This document shows positions 8,997 through 16,980 of a stretch of DNA of 64,000 nt, in pieces. Every line of letters starts with the position of its first letter. The first letter of the stretch is position 1. The translations under genes were made by a program, and so were the position numbers. The stretch comes from Jiella sonneratiae (GTDB lineage Bacteria; Pseudomonadota; Alphaproteobacteria; Rhizobiales; Rhizobiaceae). The notes below the pieces were generated by a model. It was given only the letters and a program-made list of their open reading frames with translations, ran no database searches and was not told where the DNA came from. The stretch lies in the NCBI RefSeq assembly GCF_017353515.1, contig NZ_JAFMPY010000023.1:34806-98805 (forward strand), written 5' to 3'.

Positions 8997-10268
8997 ATGT
9001 CGGAGGGCCGCACGAGCCTGATCGGCGGTTGCCTCGTTGCCATCGGCCCGATGTCGCTCGCCCTCTACACGCCGGCGATGCCGACGCTGGTGGCCGAATT
9101 CGCCACGTCCGACGCGATGGTGAAGCTGTCGCTGGCACTCTACTTCGCCGGCTTCGCCCTGACGCAGCTCGTCTGCGGCCCGATCTCCGACGCCTTCGGC
9201 CGCCGCGTCGCGACCATCGCCTTCATGGCGATCTACCTTCTCGGATCGATGATCGCGGTGTTCGCGCCGACGATCGAATTCCTGATCGCCGCCCGCCTGC
9301 TGCAGGGGATCGGCGCCTCGGTCGGCGTCGCCACAGCCCGGGCCATCGTCCGCGACCAGTTCACCGGCGAGGTGTCGTCCCGGATAATGAATACCATCGG
9401 CATCATCCTGGCGATCGGGCCGGCGGTGTCGCCGACCATCGGCGGCCTGATGCTCGACGCCGCCGGCTGGTATTCGCTGTTCCTGCTGATGGCGGGCTTC
9501 GGCCTTGCGGTGATCGCGGTGACGCTGCTCTTCATGCGCGAGACGATCGTGCCGGATCCCGCCCGCATCCGCCCGGCCGCGATCGCCTCGGCCTATGGCC
9601 AGCTCCTCCGCAACCGGCACTTCCTGGCGACGAGCATCACCGTCGCGGGCTCGGTCGGCGCGCTCTATACCCTCGCCACCGTCCTGCCCTTCGTGCTGAT
9701 CGACGTCGCCGGCCTCACCCCGACGCAATACGGCATCGGCATGCTGGCGCAGTCCGGCAGCTTCCTCGCCGCCTCGATCGCGGCGCGCTTCCTGATGGGG
9801 CGGCTCGGGGCATACCGGCTGGTGCCGATCGGCCTCGTTCTCGTCGGCATCGGGGCCGTGGGGATGGCGGTGTCGATCGCCGTCCTGCCGATCGGCTATC
9901 TGTCGATCATGGGGCCGGTCGCCTTCTACGCCTTCGGCATCGCGCTGGTGATGCCGGCGATGACGACGGCCTCGCTCGCCCCGTTCCCGCACATGGCCGG
10001 CGCCGCGGCGGCGATGATGGGCTTCATCCAGATGGGCTCCGGGCTTCTCGGCGGCGCGATCTGCGCCCTGATCGGCGAGCCGATCCTGGCGACGCAGATC
10101 GTCGTTCCCGCCCTCGGCGCCGTCGCGATCGCCGCCTATCTCGTCTATCGCAGCCATCCGCATCTCGCCGAGCCCGAGCCGCGGCCGGAGGTCGTCGCGC
10201 CGTCGCTGATCCGCGAGGGGCGGGGCAGGGCGACCGCGGACGCCATCGAGGACGAATCGGCGAATTAG
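8997..10268 (+). CDS. Bcr/CflA-type MFS drug exporter
   Basis: Membrane protein of 423 residues with 12 predicted helices. The N-terminal 'MSLALYTPAMPTLVAEF' and the loop 'GPISDAFGRRVATIAFMAIY' are typical of the Bcr/CflA subfamily of proton-driven drug:H+ antiporters. 'RLLQGIGASVGVATARAIVRD' matches motif C-region glycines and the conserved RAIVRD. The ATG at 8997 is preferred; a TTG at 8967 is in frame and adds ten residues, and neither has a clear ribosome binding site. The C-terminal 35 residues are charged and probably cytosolic. It follows the MarR gene, suggesting controlled export. The substrate cannot be inferred. Confidence 0.87.
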   Translation: MSEGRTSLIGGCLVAIGPMSLALYTPAMPTLVAEFATSDAMVKLSLALYFAGFALTQLVCGPISDAFGRRVATIAFMAIYLLGSMIAVFAPTIEFLIAARLLQGIGASVGVATARAIVRDQFTGEVSSRIMNTIGIILAIGPAVSPTIGGLMLDAAGWYSLFLLMAGFGLAVIAVTLLFMRETIVPDPARIRPAAIASAYGQLLRNRHFLATSITVAGSVGALYTLATVLPFVLIDVAGLTPTQYGIGMLAQSGSFLAASIAARFLMGRLGAYRLVPIGLVLVGIGAVGMAVSIAVLPIGYLSIMGPVAFYAFGIALVMPAMTTASLAPFPHMAGAAAAMMGFIQMGSGLLGGAICALIGEPILATQIVVPALGAVAIAAYLVYRSHPHLAEPEPRPEVVAPSLIREGRGRATADAIEDESAN

Positions 10269-10358
10269 GCGCGGTCACGGTCGCGTTTGTCGCGGCGACT
10301 GGCTAACCTGCCGACGCGGCGCTGCTTCGGGCGGCGCATCCAACGGCTGGAGGTCGCC

Positions 10359-11453
10359 ATGTCCACGGATCACGATCGGCTGCGCATCGCGGTGCTATTC
10401 GGCGGCCGTTCGGCCGAACACGAGGTTTCGGTGCGCTCGGCCGCCAACGTGATGGCGGCGCTCGACGCCAGCCGCTACGATCCGGTCCCGGTCTTCGTGA
10501 CGAAAAGCGGGCGATGGCTGCTCTCGCGCTGGCAGGCAAAGCGGCTGGAGACGCCCGACACCGGCACCGAGCTCTGTCTCGTCCCCGGCGGAAGGGGGCA
10601 GGCCCTGTCGATCTCTGAAGGCGGGACGGCCGGCCCTCTGCCGGCGATCGACGTCGTCTTTCCCGTTCTCCACGGGCTTCCCGGCGAGGACGGCGCGGTG
10701 CAGGGGCTCTGCGAGGTGGCGATGGTGCCGCTCGCCGGCTGCGGCATTCTCGGTTCGGCGACGGCGCTCGACAAGGACGTCGCCAAGCGCCTGCTTGCCG
10801 CCGCCGGCATCCCCGTCGCCCGCGCGGTGACGATCCGTGCAGAGGCCCGGCCGGCCTTCGCCGCGGTCGAGGCTGCGATCGGCCTGCCGATCTTCGTCAA
10901 GCCGGCGCGCCAGGGCTCGTCGGTCGGGGTCGCGAAGGTGAGAACGAAAGCCGAGTTCGACGCGGCCCTCGACGAAGCCTTCCGGCACGACCGGGTGGCA
11001 CTGGCAGAGGAATTCGTCGCCGGTCGCGAGATCGAGCTCGCCGTCCTCGAAGCGCCGGACGGCAGCCTCTTCGTCTCCCGCCCCGGCGAGATCGTGCCGG
11101 CAAAAAGTCACGGCTTCTACAGCTACGACGCCAAATATGTCGATGCCGACGGCGCGGCCCTGATCGTGCCGGCCGAACTCGACGGGGCGATCGAAGAGGC
11201 GCTGCAGGACCTCGCCGAACGCGCCTTCCGGGCGCTCGGCTGCGACGGGATGGCGCGGGTCGACTTCTTCGTGACGTCGGACGGGCGGATGCTGGTCAAC
11301 GAGCTCAACACCATCCCCGGCTTCACCGACATCAGCATGTATTCAAAGGTCATGGCGGCGAGCGGCGTCTCCTATCCCGAGGTCATCGACCGGCTGGTGG
11401 CGCACGGCCTGAAGCGGGCAGGCGTCGAAAGCCCGCTCTTCGCCGGCATCTGA
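10359..11453 (+). CDS. ddl: D-alanine--D-alanine ligase
   Basis: ATP-dependent ligase that makes the D-Ala-D-Ala dipeptide for peptidoglycan. The 364 residues match the DdlA size. Visible motifs are 'LFGGRSAEHEVS' (13-24), 'HGLPGEDG' (105-112), the ATP-grasp segment 'KPARQGSSVGV' starting at K181, and the metal and product site 'DFFV' with 'LVNELNTIPGFT' (312-323). The omega loop 'FYSYDAKY' keeps the tyrosine linked with D-Ala rather than D-lactate specificity. The start at 10359 has CTGGAGG at 10347-10353. Unlike many ddl genes it is not in the mur-fts cluster; this is a stand-alone copy, and another could exist elsewhere. Confidence 0.95.
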   Translation: MSTDHDRLRIAVLFGGRSAEHEVSVRSAANVMAALDASRYDPVPVFVTKSGRWLLSRWQAKRLETPDTGTELCLVPGGRGQALSISEGGTAGPLPAIDVVFPVLHGLPGEDGAVQGLCEVAMVPLAGCGILGSATALDKDVAKRLLAAAGIPVARAVTIRAEARPAFAAVEAAIGLPIFVKPARQGSSVGVAKVRTKAEFDAALDEAFRHDRVALAEEFVAGREIELAVLEAPDGSLFVSRPGEIVPAKSHGFYSYDAKYVDADGAALIVPAELDGAIEEALQDLAERAFRALGCDGMARVDFFVTSDGRMLVNELNTIPGFTDISMYSKVMAASGVSYPEVIDRLVAHGLKRAGVESPLFAGI

Positions 11454-11483
11454 GGCTCGCGCTATCGCCGCCGCCTCGATCTT

Positions 11484-11525
11484 CGCCCTTGTGGGGGAGA
11501 TGGGTGGCAACCCAGAGGGGGGTGC
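11484..11525 (+). repeat. REP-like intergenic palindrome, copy 1 (degenerate)
   Basis: The sequence has the form CCCTTGTGGGGGAGATG, then a TGGCAACCCAGAGGGGG tail. This is a diverged copy of the element found twice at 12.9-13.1 kb. Such 'GGGGAGATG...AGAGGGGGG' palindromes are common between genes in Hyphomicrobiales. It sits between ddl and the YcaQ-type gene. Confidence 0.65.
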
Positions 11526-11620
11526 GGCGCGGAAAGGCGCGGCCCGGGGGCCCCGACTGCCGGCCTGCGTCTCACCACAAGGGCAGACATCGGCAGCGTC
11601 CGGGCATGGCAGGAGGGGAC

Positions 11621-12808
11621 GTGACGGCTGAAATCTCACCGAACGAAGCGCGCCGCATCGCGCTGACCGCCCAGGGCTTCAACGCGTCGGAGCGCGACCG
11701 CGCGGCGACGCCGCAGCGGCTGCGCCGGACGATCGGCGAACTCGGCCTCCTGCAGATCGACAGCGTCAACGTCCTCGCCCGGGCCCACTACCTTCCGCTG
11801 TTCTCGCGGCTCGGCAGCTACGACCGGACCGCCCTCGACCGGATCATGGTGGAGCGGCCGCGGCGCTTCTTCGAATATTGGGGCCACGAGGCCTCGCTTC
11901 TTCCCATCGACAGCCAGCCGCTGTTTCGCTGGCGGATGGAGCGGGCGCGGGCCGGCGACGGAATCTGGGGGCGGCTCCAGCCCTATGCGACGACGCTGCG
12001 GGGCGAGGCCGACGCGCTGCTCGAGCGGATCGCGCGGGAAGGCCCGCTGGCGGCCTCCGACATTGCCGAGGCCGTGGCGGAAAAAGGCATGTGGGCCTGG
12101 AGCGAGGCAAAGCAGGCGCTGGAATGGCTGTTCTGGTCGGGGCTCGTCGCCGCGACGCATCGGCGCGGCAGCTTCGAACGGGTCTACGACCTGCCTGAGC
12201 GCGTGCTGCCGCGCAGGGTACTCGACCTGCCGACGCCCGCCGCCGTCGACGCCCAGCGGGCGCTGATCGGGCGGGCGGCGAAGGCTCTCGGCATCGCGAC
12301 GGCAGGGGATCTGCGCGACTATTACCGCCTGCCTGCCCCCGACATGGCGGAACCGCTCCGCCAGCTCGTCGAGGACGGGACGCTGACGCCGGTCAAGGTG
12401 CGGGGCTGGAAGCAGGAGGCCTATCTCCACGCCGGCGCCAAGGCCGGCCGCAGGCTCGCCGGCGCGGCGCTCGTCTCGCCCTTCGATCCCCTGGTCTGGC
12501 ACCGGCCGCGCACCGAGCGGCTGTTCGGCTTTCGCTACCGGCTGGAGATCTATACGCCGCGCCACAAGCGCGAGCACGGCTATTACGTCCTGCCCTTCCT
12601 CCTCGACGGCGCCCTGGTGGCGCGGGTCGACCTCAAGGCCGACCGGGGATCCGGGACGCTCGTCGTGCAGCAGGCGAGCCTCGAGCCGGCCGCCCCGCCG
12701 CATGCCGTCGAGGCGTTGCTGGCGGAACTGCGGCGCATGGCGGCATGGCTGGACCTCGGCGACGTCGACGCGGCCGCGGTGGCGCGGCTGGGAAGGGAGG
12801 CGGGCTGA
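11621..12808 (+). CDS. YcaQ-type winged-helix DNA glycosylase (crosslink repair family)
   Basis: Protein of 395 residues from the HTH_42/YcaQ (AlkX) family, whose E. coli member removes alkylated bases and unhooks interstrand crosslinks. The catalytic 'QxD' signature is present as Q45-I46-D47 ('LGLLQIDSVN'), which marks the YcaQ branch rather than the AlkZ 'QxQ' branch. Further family blocks are 'RFFEYWGHEASLLP', 'KQALEWLFWSGLV', and 'SPFDPLVWHRPRTERLFGFRY' near the C-terminus. The GTG start at 11621 is chosen for AGGAGG at 11611-11616; ATG at 11606 would add five residues. It stands alone between REP-like palindromes. Confidence 0.9.
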   Translation: MTAEISPNEARRIALTAQGFNASERDRAATPQRLRRTIGELGLLQIDSVNVLARAHYLPLFSRLGSYDRTALDRIMVERPRRFFEYWGHEASLLPIDSQPLFRWRMERARAGDGIWGRLQPYATTLRGEADALLERIAREGPLAASDIAEAVAEKGMWAWSEAKQALEWLFWSGLVAATHRRGSFERVYDLPERVLPRRVLDLPTPAAVDAQRALIGRAAKALGIATAGDLRDYYRLPAPDMAEPLRQLVEDGTLTPVKVRGWKQEAYLHAGAKAGRRLAGAALVSPFDPLVWHRPRTERLFGFRYRLEIYTPRHKREHGYYVLPFLLDGALVARVDLKADRGSGTLVVQQASLEPAAPPHAVEALLAELRRMAAWLDLGDVDAAAVARLGREAG

Positions 12809-12913
12809 AAGGGCGAACGGGCGGTGGAACGGAAGCCGGTTGGCTTGGCAACGGCCGCTCGGCCGGGCTCGGCTGCCGTGTCCGTCCAGGTCCGCCGATG
12901 CCGCGCCCTTTGC

Positions 12914-12959
12914 GCCCCCCTCTGTCCTGCCGGACATCTCCCCCACGAGGGGGGAGATC
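12914..12959 (-). repeat. REP-like intergenic palindrome, copy 2
   Basis: Reading on the minus strand this is a hairpin with GGGGGAGATG and a CCGGCAGGACAGAGGGGGG tail. It is nearly identical to copy 3 and inverted relative to it, so the two could form a cruciform spanning 12914-13089. Confidence 0.8.
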
Positions 12960-13045
12960 GACCCTGCGCGGATGCCTTCGCGGGCCATTCGACGCAGACC
13001 CCGGCGCGAACGTCTGCGTGGAGGAAACGGTCGCCAAAGCTTCCA

Positions 13046-13089
13046 ATCTCCCCCCTTGCGGGGGAGATGTCCGGCAGGACAGAGGGGGG
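13046..13089 (+). repeat. REP-like intergenic palindrome, copy 3
   Basis: The hairpin ATCTCCCCC-TTGC-GGGGGAGAT is followed by the GTCCGGCAGGACAGAGGGGGG tail. It is the inverted partner of copy 2, about 85 bp away. The element lies at the left edge of the AT-richer insert that starts near 13199. Confidence 0.8.
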
Positions 13090-13198
13090 TAATCAGGCGC
13101 CGAGACTGCCGGAAGTATGGGCGGGCATGGTCAGCGCGTTTCCGGCTTCTGCCCGAGCGACGAGGGGCAGACGTGGCGTGATCGAAAGGCGCGGGAAA

Positions 13199-13230
13199 TT
13201 TGAAACAGAATACTATGATTCTGTTTCAAA
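13199..13230. repeat. Left palindrome bordering the AT-richer insert
   Basis: Perfect 13-bp arms, TTTGAAACAGAAT (13199-13211) and ATTCTGTTTCAAA (13218-13230), surround a 6-bp centre. A nearly identical palindrome is at 14993-15021 on the other side of the three-gene insert. No T-run follows, so it is not an obvious terminator. Confidence 0.85.
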
Positions 13231-13280
13231 TGCGAGGATCTTGCCGCTCTCCTCCTTGCAGCCAAAACCGACGCAGTAGG

Positions 13281-13405
13281 TCCTTATTATTCGACCACGG
13301 TCGCCGACAAAGAGAGGCTGTCAGTCGCAAAAGACGAATGTAGACGCCTCCTTATTATCGTGGGTTAGTGCGTAGGCAGCCACACGCGTTCAAGGGAATT
13401 TGAAC
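13281..13405 (+). promoter_or_regulatory. Control region of the second Crp/Fnr gene: direct repeats and a GTTCAA palindrome
   Basis: Two identical TCCTTATTAT direct repeats lie at 13281-13290 and 13349-13358, 68 bp apart. A perfect inverted repeat GTTCAA-N6-TTGAAC is at 13388-13405, right before the ribosome binding site. Crp/Fnr proteins bind palindromes of related shape, so autoregulation is a reasonable inference. The remaining part of the 610-bp gap (12809-13418) holds the two REP-like copies and no gene. Confidence 0.45.
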
Positions 13406-13418
13406 GAGAGGAAGGGCC

Positions 13419-14177
13419 ATGTTCAATCCATTAATCCGCAAGCTGTCGATAGCGTCCGATTTCACCGAGTCCGACAATCGCGCTTTGAATGACGTGATCG
13501 TCGAGCCTCATTCAGTGGCGCCGAAGCAGGATATCATCCGCACTGGTGATCGGCCGGAGAATGTCCACCTCGTGATGGACGGCATTGCCTGCCGCTACAA
13601 GATCATGCCGAATGGTGACCGCCAGATCGTCGCATTCCTGCTGCCTGGTGACTTCTGCGACCTCCACGTTGCGATTCTAGGCGAGATGGATCACGGGATC
13701 GCCACGCTCTCGCCCTGCAAGATGATCGAAATTCCACGGACGACAATCAACGATCTGACGGAAAACTATCCGCGTATCACCCGCGCGCTGTGGTGGGCGA
13801 CGCTCGTCGATGAAGCCATCTTGCGCGAATGGATCGCGGGCATTGGCCAGAGAATGGCAGACAAGCGGATCGCCCATTTATTCTGCGAACTCTATCTTCG
13901 CCTGAAAACAGTGGGCCAGACAGAAGACCATAGCTTCACTCTGCCAATAACACAGCAGGAGCTTGCTGATGCATTGGGAATATCGATCGTTCATGCGAAC
14001 CGAATGCTGATGGATTTGCGAACAAGAAATATAATGGTCATGCGTGGAAAGCATGTGAAGATATTAAATTATGATGCCTTGAAAGCGTTCGCTGAATTTA
14101 GCCCAGATTATCTGCATCTCGAACGCCGCAGCGAGAATGGCAACGGACAGAGATCCGTGTCCGACAAGGGACGCTGA
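13419..14177 (+). CDS. Crp/Fnr-family transcriptional regulator in the AT-richer insert
   Basis: Protein of 252 residues. The beta-roll sensor is at about 20-110 ('KQDIIRTGDRPENVHLVMDG', 'RQIVAFLLPGDFCDLH') and the helix-turn-helix at 176-200 ('ITQQELADALGISIVHANRM'). The ATG at 13419 follows AGAGGAAGGG, a strong binding site. No FNR cysteine cluster is visible. Codon use is much less GC-biased than in neighbours (AAT, AAA, ATA and TTA codons are common), which suggests transfer. It is a distant paralogue of the regulator at 382, with the same 'YLHL' ending. A GTTCAA palindrome just upstream may be its own operator. Confidence 0.88.
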   Translation: MFNPLIRKLSIASDFTESDNRALNDVIVEPHSVAPKQDIIRTGDRPENVHLVMDGIACRYKIMPNGDRQIVAFLLPGDFCDLHVAILGEMDHGIATLSPCKMIEIPRTTINDLTENYPRITRALWWATLVDEAILREWIAGIGQRMADKRIAHLFCELYLRLKTVGQTEDHSFTLPITQQELADALGISIVHANRMLMDLRTRNIMVMRGKHVKILNYDALKAFAEFSPDYLHLERRSENGNGQRSVSDKGR

Positions 14178-14254
14178 TACTGATGTTAATGCGCAGGCTC
14201 GCCCCGCCGATGTAGGCACAGCGGAACACCGTGCTCATGCAAAGGAAAGCCGTC

Positions 14255-14503
14255 ATGCCGCGCTATTTTTTCGACGTTGAAGATGCCAACGAGTTCATCC
14301 GAGACGAAGATGGTCATATTTGCGAGAGCGATGCACAAGTCCGCAAGGCCGCGATCGAAGCGTTGCCTGGCATGATCGGGATGCGCATTCCGGATGGGGA
14401 CACCCATAAAACGACTGTGAAGGTTCGGGATGAGGCAGGCGCCTACATCTATTCCGCCTCTCTGACGCTCGAAGCTGGCTGGATCGGGAAGCGCTCCCAA
14501 TGA
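14255..14503 (+). CDS. Small DUF6894-type protein
   Basis: Protein of 82 residues beginning 'MPRYFFDVEDANEFIRDEDG'. That opening, with a buried aromatic strand, acidic loop and then 'ARKAAIEAL'-like helix, is the hallmark of the DUF6894 family, found as many small paralogues in Hyphomicrobiales. The function is unknown. ATG at 14255 is chosen over ATG at 14231 because the family starts with MPRYFF and AAAGGAAAG lies at 14241-14249. It follows the Crp/Fnr gene by 77 bp and shares its low GC, so the two probably arrived together. Confidence 0.75.
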   Translation: MPRYFFDVEDANEFIRDEDGHICESDAQVRKAAIEALPGMIGMRIPDGDTHKTTVKVRDEAGAYIYSASLTLEAGWIGKRSQ

Positions 14504-14644
14504 ATGAATAGTTCACCCATCACGTATCAAAAGCCAGAGCCTACCGGCGTGGAGTGATTAGGTCCGATTTCCGGGAATTGTTAAATATGTGGTAGCGCAC
14601 ATTTTTGGTTGCCCCTACCAACTGGCTAAGTTGGAGGTAAACGC

Positions 14645-14902
14645 ATGATGCTTTCACCCAAGATGCTTACGGCTGAAGAAGCTGTTTTGCTTGATCGACT
14701 TTTTCGCCACGGGCCACAGCAGCCGGAAAACCGGCAAGCGGCTCTCGCTCTTGTTGAAAAAGGCTTTGCCCGACAAGCCGGCCCGTTCGGAACTCTGGAA
14801 ATCACAGAGTTCGGACGTCGCTCGGCGGGGATATACAAGATCGGTGATCCTGCACTCAACGATCATGCCGAAGGGCGAGATGCTGCCCCCGATACGTTAT
14901 AG
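14645..14902 (+). CDS. Hypothetical 85-residue protein
   Basis: Small protein with a good ribosome binding site (GGAGG at 14633-14637, six bases before the ATG). The sequence 'LTAEEAVLLDRLFRHGPQQP', then 'ALALVEKGFARQ', then 'LEITEFGRRSAG' has the helix-helix-strand pattern of a minimal winged-helix domain, where the last part would be the wing. It is not recognised as a known family. Base composition matches the AT-richer insert. It is the last gene before the right-hand palindrome. Confidence 0.6.
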   Translation: MMLSPKMLTAEEAVLLDRLFRHGPQQPENRQAALALVEKGFARQAGPFGTLEITEFGRRSAGIYKIGDPALNDHAEGRDAAPDTL

Positions 14903-14992
14903 TTCTATGTCCGGTGAGGTAGCCTTCAAAGGCGACAGGCCTTCGAGAGTGAGCCGATCGGGTGCGATCACCAAGAACATTTGTGCTCGGAT

Positions 14993-15021
14993 CTGAAACA
15001 GAATTCACAATTCCGTTTCAG
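14993..15021. repeat. Right palindrome bordering the AT-richer insert
   Basis: Arms CTGAAACAGAATT (14993-15005) and AATTCCGTTTCAG (15009-15021) pair with one mismatch around a 3-bp centre. The shared core TGAAACAGAAT is identical to the palindrome at 13199-13230. It lies 53 bp after the stop position of the convergent acetyltransferase, where GC content returns to the window average. Confidence 0.8.
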
Positions 15022-15074
15022 CCGCCTCACGCTGGTCCCCGGTATCCCGAGGACCGGCCCGGGGCGTGCCCGTA

Positions 15075-15662
15075 TCACGCCGCCAAAACTACCGCCTCCT
15101 CCAGCACGAACCGCCCCGTCGGCGCGATGACGCCCGCCGCGCCGCCCAGCGCGCCCTCGACCAGTTCCAGCGCGAGGAGACGCCGCGGCTCGAACGGGCC
15201 GGGCATGGCGAGCCAGCCGGTCTGTGCCGCCGAGAAGCCGAAGCGGCCGTAATATTCCGGGTCGCCGACGAGGATGATCGCACCGTGGCCGAGGCGCGCG
15301 GCCTCGGCCACGGCATGGCGCATCAGGAGGCTGCCGAGGCCGGTGCCCTGGGCATCCGGGGCGACGGCGAGGGGGCCGAGGAGGAGGGCGGGGACGTTTG
15401 CGCCGTCCTGGCGGCCGGCGGTGATGTTCCACAGGCGAACCGTGCCGACGAGCGAGCCGTCGGGGCGGACCGCCGAAAAGGCGAGGCCCTCGGCCGGCAG
15501 GCGACCGGTGCGGATCTGCTCGGAGGACTTGCGGGTGCGGCCCGGGCCCATGGCGGCGTCGAGGAGGGCTTCGCGCGCCGGGACATGGGCGGCGGTTTCC
15601 TCGACGATCGCGGCGAAGGGGACGGCGTCGGCAAAGGCGGATGCGGAGACGAATGCGGTCAC
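15075..15662 (-). CDS. GNAT N-acetyltransferase (YhbS-like)
   Basis: Protein of 195 residues. 'LLLGPLAVAPDAQGTGLGSL' holds the acetyl-CoA binding Q/R-x-x-G-x-G/A loop, followed by 'LVGDPEYYGRFGFSAA', the usual YhbS ending motif. The GTG at 15662 was chosen because GGAGG lies at 15669-15673; the frame upstream is a low-complexity extension. It lies downstream of the decarboxylase on the same strand with 184 bp between. A polyamine or amino acid acetylation role is possible from this context, but the substrate is not shown by sequence. Confidence 0.85.
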   Translation of the reverse strand: MTAFVSASAFADAVPFAAIVEETAAHVPAREALLDAAMGPGRTRKSSEQIRTGRLPAEGLAFSAVRPDGSLVGTVRLWNITAGRQDGANVPALLLGPLAVAPDAQGTGLGSLLMRHAVAEAARLGHGAIILVGDPEYYGRFGFSAAQTGWLAMPGPFEPRRLLALELVEGALGGAAGVIAPTGRFVLEEAVVLAA

Positions 15663-15846
15663 GAGAACCTCCCGGAAAGCGGAGAAGGAGGCTGAAGGAA
15701 TGCGTGCCGAGGGTCCGGCGCGCGGGCGGCTCGCCCGGCGCCTTGCTTCCCGCATCGTCGTGCCGGGAGCCTGCTTGCGCCGGGTCAGAGGGGCGTTCGT
15801 CGCCCCTCTCGTCGTCGACTGTGATGGACCAGGGTCACGGGCGGCC

Positions 15847-16980
15847 TCAGATCACGTAGGACCGCAGCGGCTCGAAGCCGTTGAAGGCGACCGAGGCGTA
15901 GGTCGTCGTGTAGGCGCCCGTCCCCTCGATCAGAAGCTCGTCGCCGACGGTCAGCGAGACCGGCAGCGGGTAGGGCGTCTTCTCGTACATGACGTCGGCC
16001 GAATCGCAGGTCGGGCCGGCGAGCACGCAGGGCTCCATCGCGTCGCCGTCGCGCGGCGTGACGATCGGATAGCGGATCGCCTCGTCCATCGTCTCGGCGA
16101 GACCGCCGAACTTGCCGATGTCGAGATAGACCCAGCGGTTCTCGTCGGTCTGCGACTTCCTCGAGACGAGCACGACCTCGGTCTTGATGACGCCCGCGTC
16201 GCCGACCATGCCGCGGCCCGGCTCGATGATCGTCTCGGGCAGCCGGTTGCCGAAGTGCCTGGTCAGGCTCTGGAAGATCGCCTGGCCGTAGGCCGCTGCC
16301 GCCGGAACGTCCTTCAGGTAGCGGGTCGGGAAGCCGCCGCCCATGTTGACGAGGGTGAGCACGATGCCCTTTTCGGCGAGCGCGTCGAAGACGGCCTTGG
16401 CGTCGGCGATCGCCGCGTCCCAGGCATTGGTGTCGGTCTGCTGCGAGCCGACATGGAAGGAGACGCCGGTCGCCCGGAGGCCGAGACGCGCCGCCTCGGT
16501 GAGGACGTCGACGGCCATCGCCGGGACGCAGCCGAACTTGCGCGACAGCGGCCACTCGGCGCCTTCGCCGTTGGTGAGGACGCGGCAGAACACCCGGGCG
16601 CCGGGCGCCGAGCGGGCGATCTTCTCGACCTCCTCGACGCAGTCGACCGCGAACAGCGACACGCCGAGCTGATGCGCCCGCGCGACGTCGCGCTCCTTCT
16701 TGATGGTGTTGCCGTAGGAGATGCGGGCCGGCGTCACGCCGGCATCGAGCGCCATCTCGATCTCGGCGACCGAGGCGCAGTCGAAGTTCGAGCCGAGCGA
16801 GGCGAGCAGCTTCAGGATCTCCGGCGCCGGATTGGCCTTGACGGCGTAGAAGATCGCCGAATCCGGCAAAGCGCGGCGGAAGGCGCGGAAGTTCTCCTCG
16901 ACGACGTCGAGATCGACGACGAGGCAGGGGCCGTCGGGACGTCGGGTGGCGAGGAAGTCGGTGATGCGCTGGGTGACCAT
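15847..16980 (-). CDS. odc: Ornithine/lysine decarboxylase, alanine-racemase fold (type III)
   Basis: PLP enzyme that decarboxylates ornithine to putrescine, often also lysine to cadaverine, in the cytosol. The 377 residues fit the bacterial fold III enzymes. PLP lysine is K48 ('FYAVKANP'), H176 stacks on the cofactor ('VSFHVGSQ'), the phosphate loop is near 'NMGGGFP' and 'EPGRGMV', and the catalytic cysteine is C325 ('GPTCDSADVMYEK'). The ATG at 16980 follows GGGAGCCTCC-type sequence, with no strong binding site. The same type in Sinorhizobium is called Odc2. A long leader precedes it (see 16981-17400). Confidence 0.93.
   Translation of the reverse strand: MVTQRITDFLATRRPDGPCLVVDLDVVEENFRAFRRALPDSAIFYAVKANPAPEILKLLASLGSNFDCASVAEIEMALDAGVTPARISYGNTIKKERDVARAHQLGVSLFAVDCVEEVEKIARSAPGARVFCRVLTNGEGAEWPLSRKFGCVPAMAVDVLTEAARLGLRATGVSFHVGSQQTDTNAWDAAIADAKAVFDALAEKGIVLTLVNMGGGFPTRYLKDVPAAAAYGQAIFQSLTRHFGNRLPETIIEPGRGMVGDAGVIKTEVVLVSRKSQTDENRWVYLDIGKFGGLAETMDEAIRYPIVTPRDGDAMEPCVLAGPTCDSADVMYEKTPYPLPVSLTVGDELLIEGTGAYTTTYASVAFNGFEPLRSYVI

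Noticed and set aside
12824..13279. Frame through the REP-like palindromes (151 residues)
   Set aside because: It is made of intergenic repeat sequence and has no coding signature.
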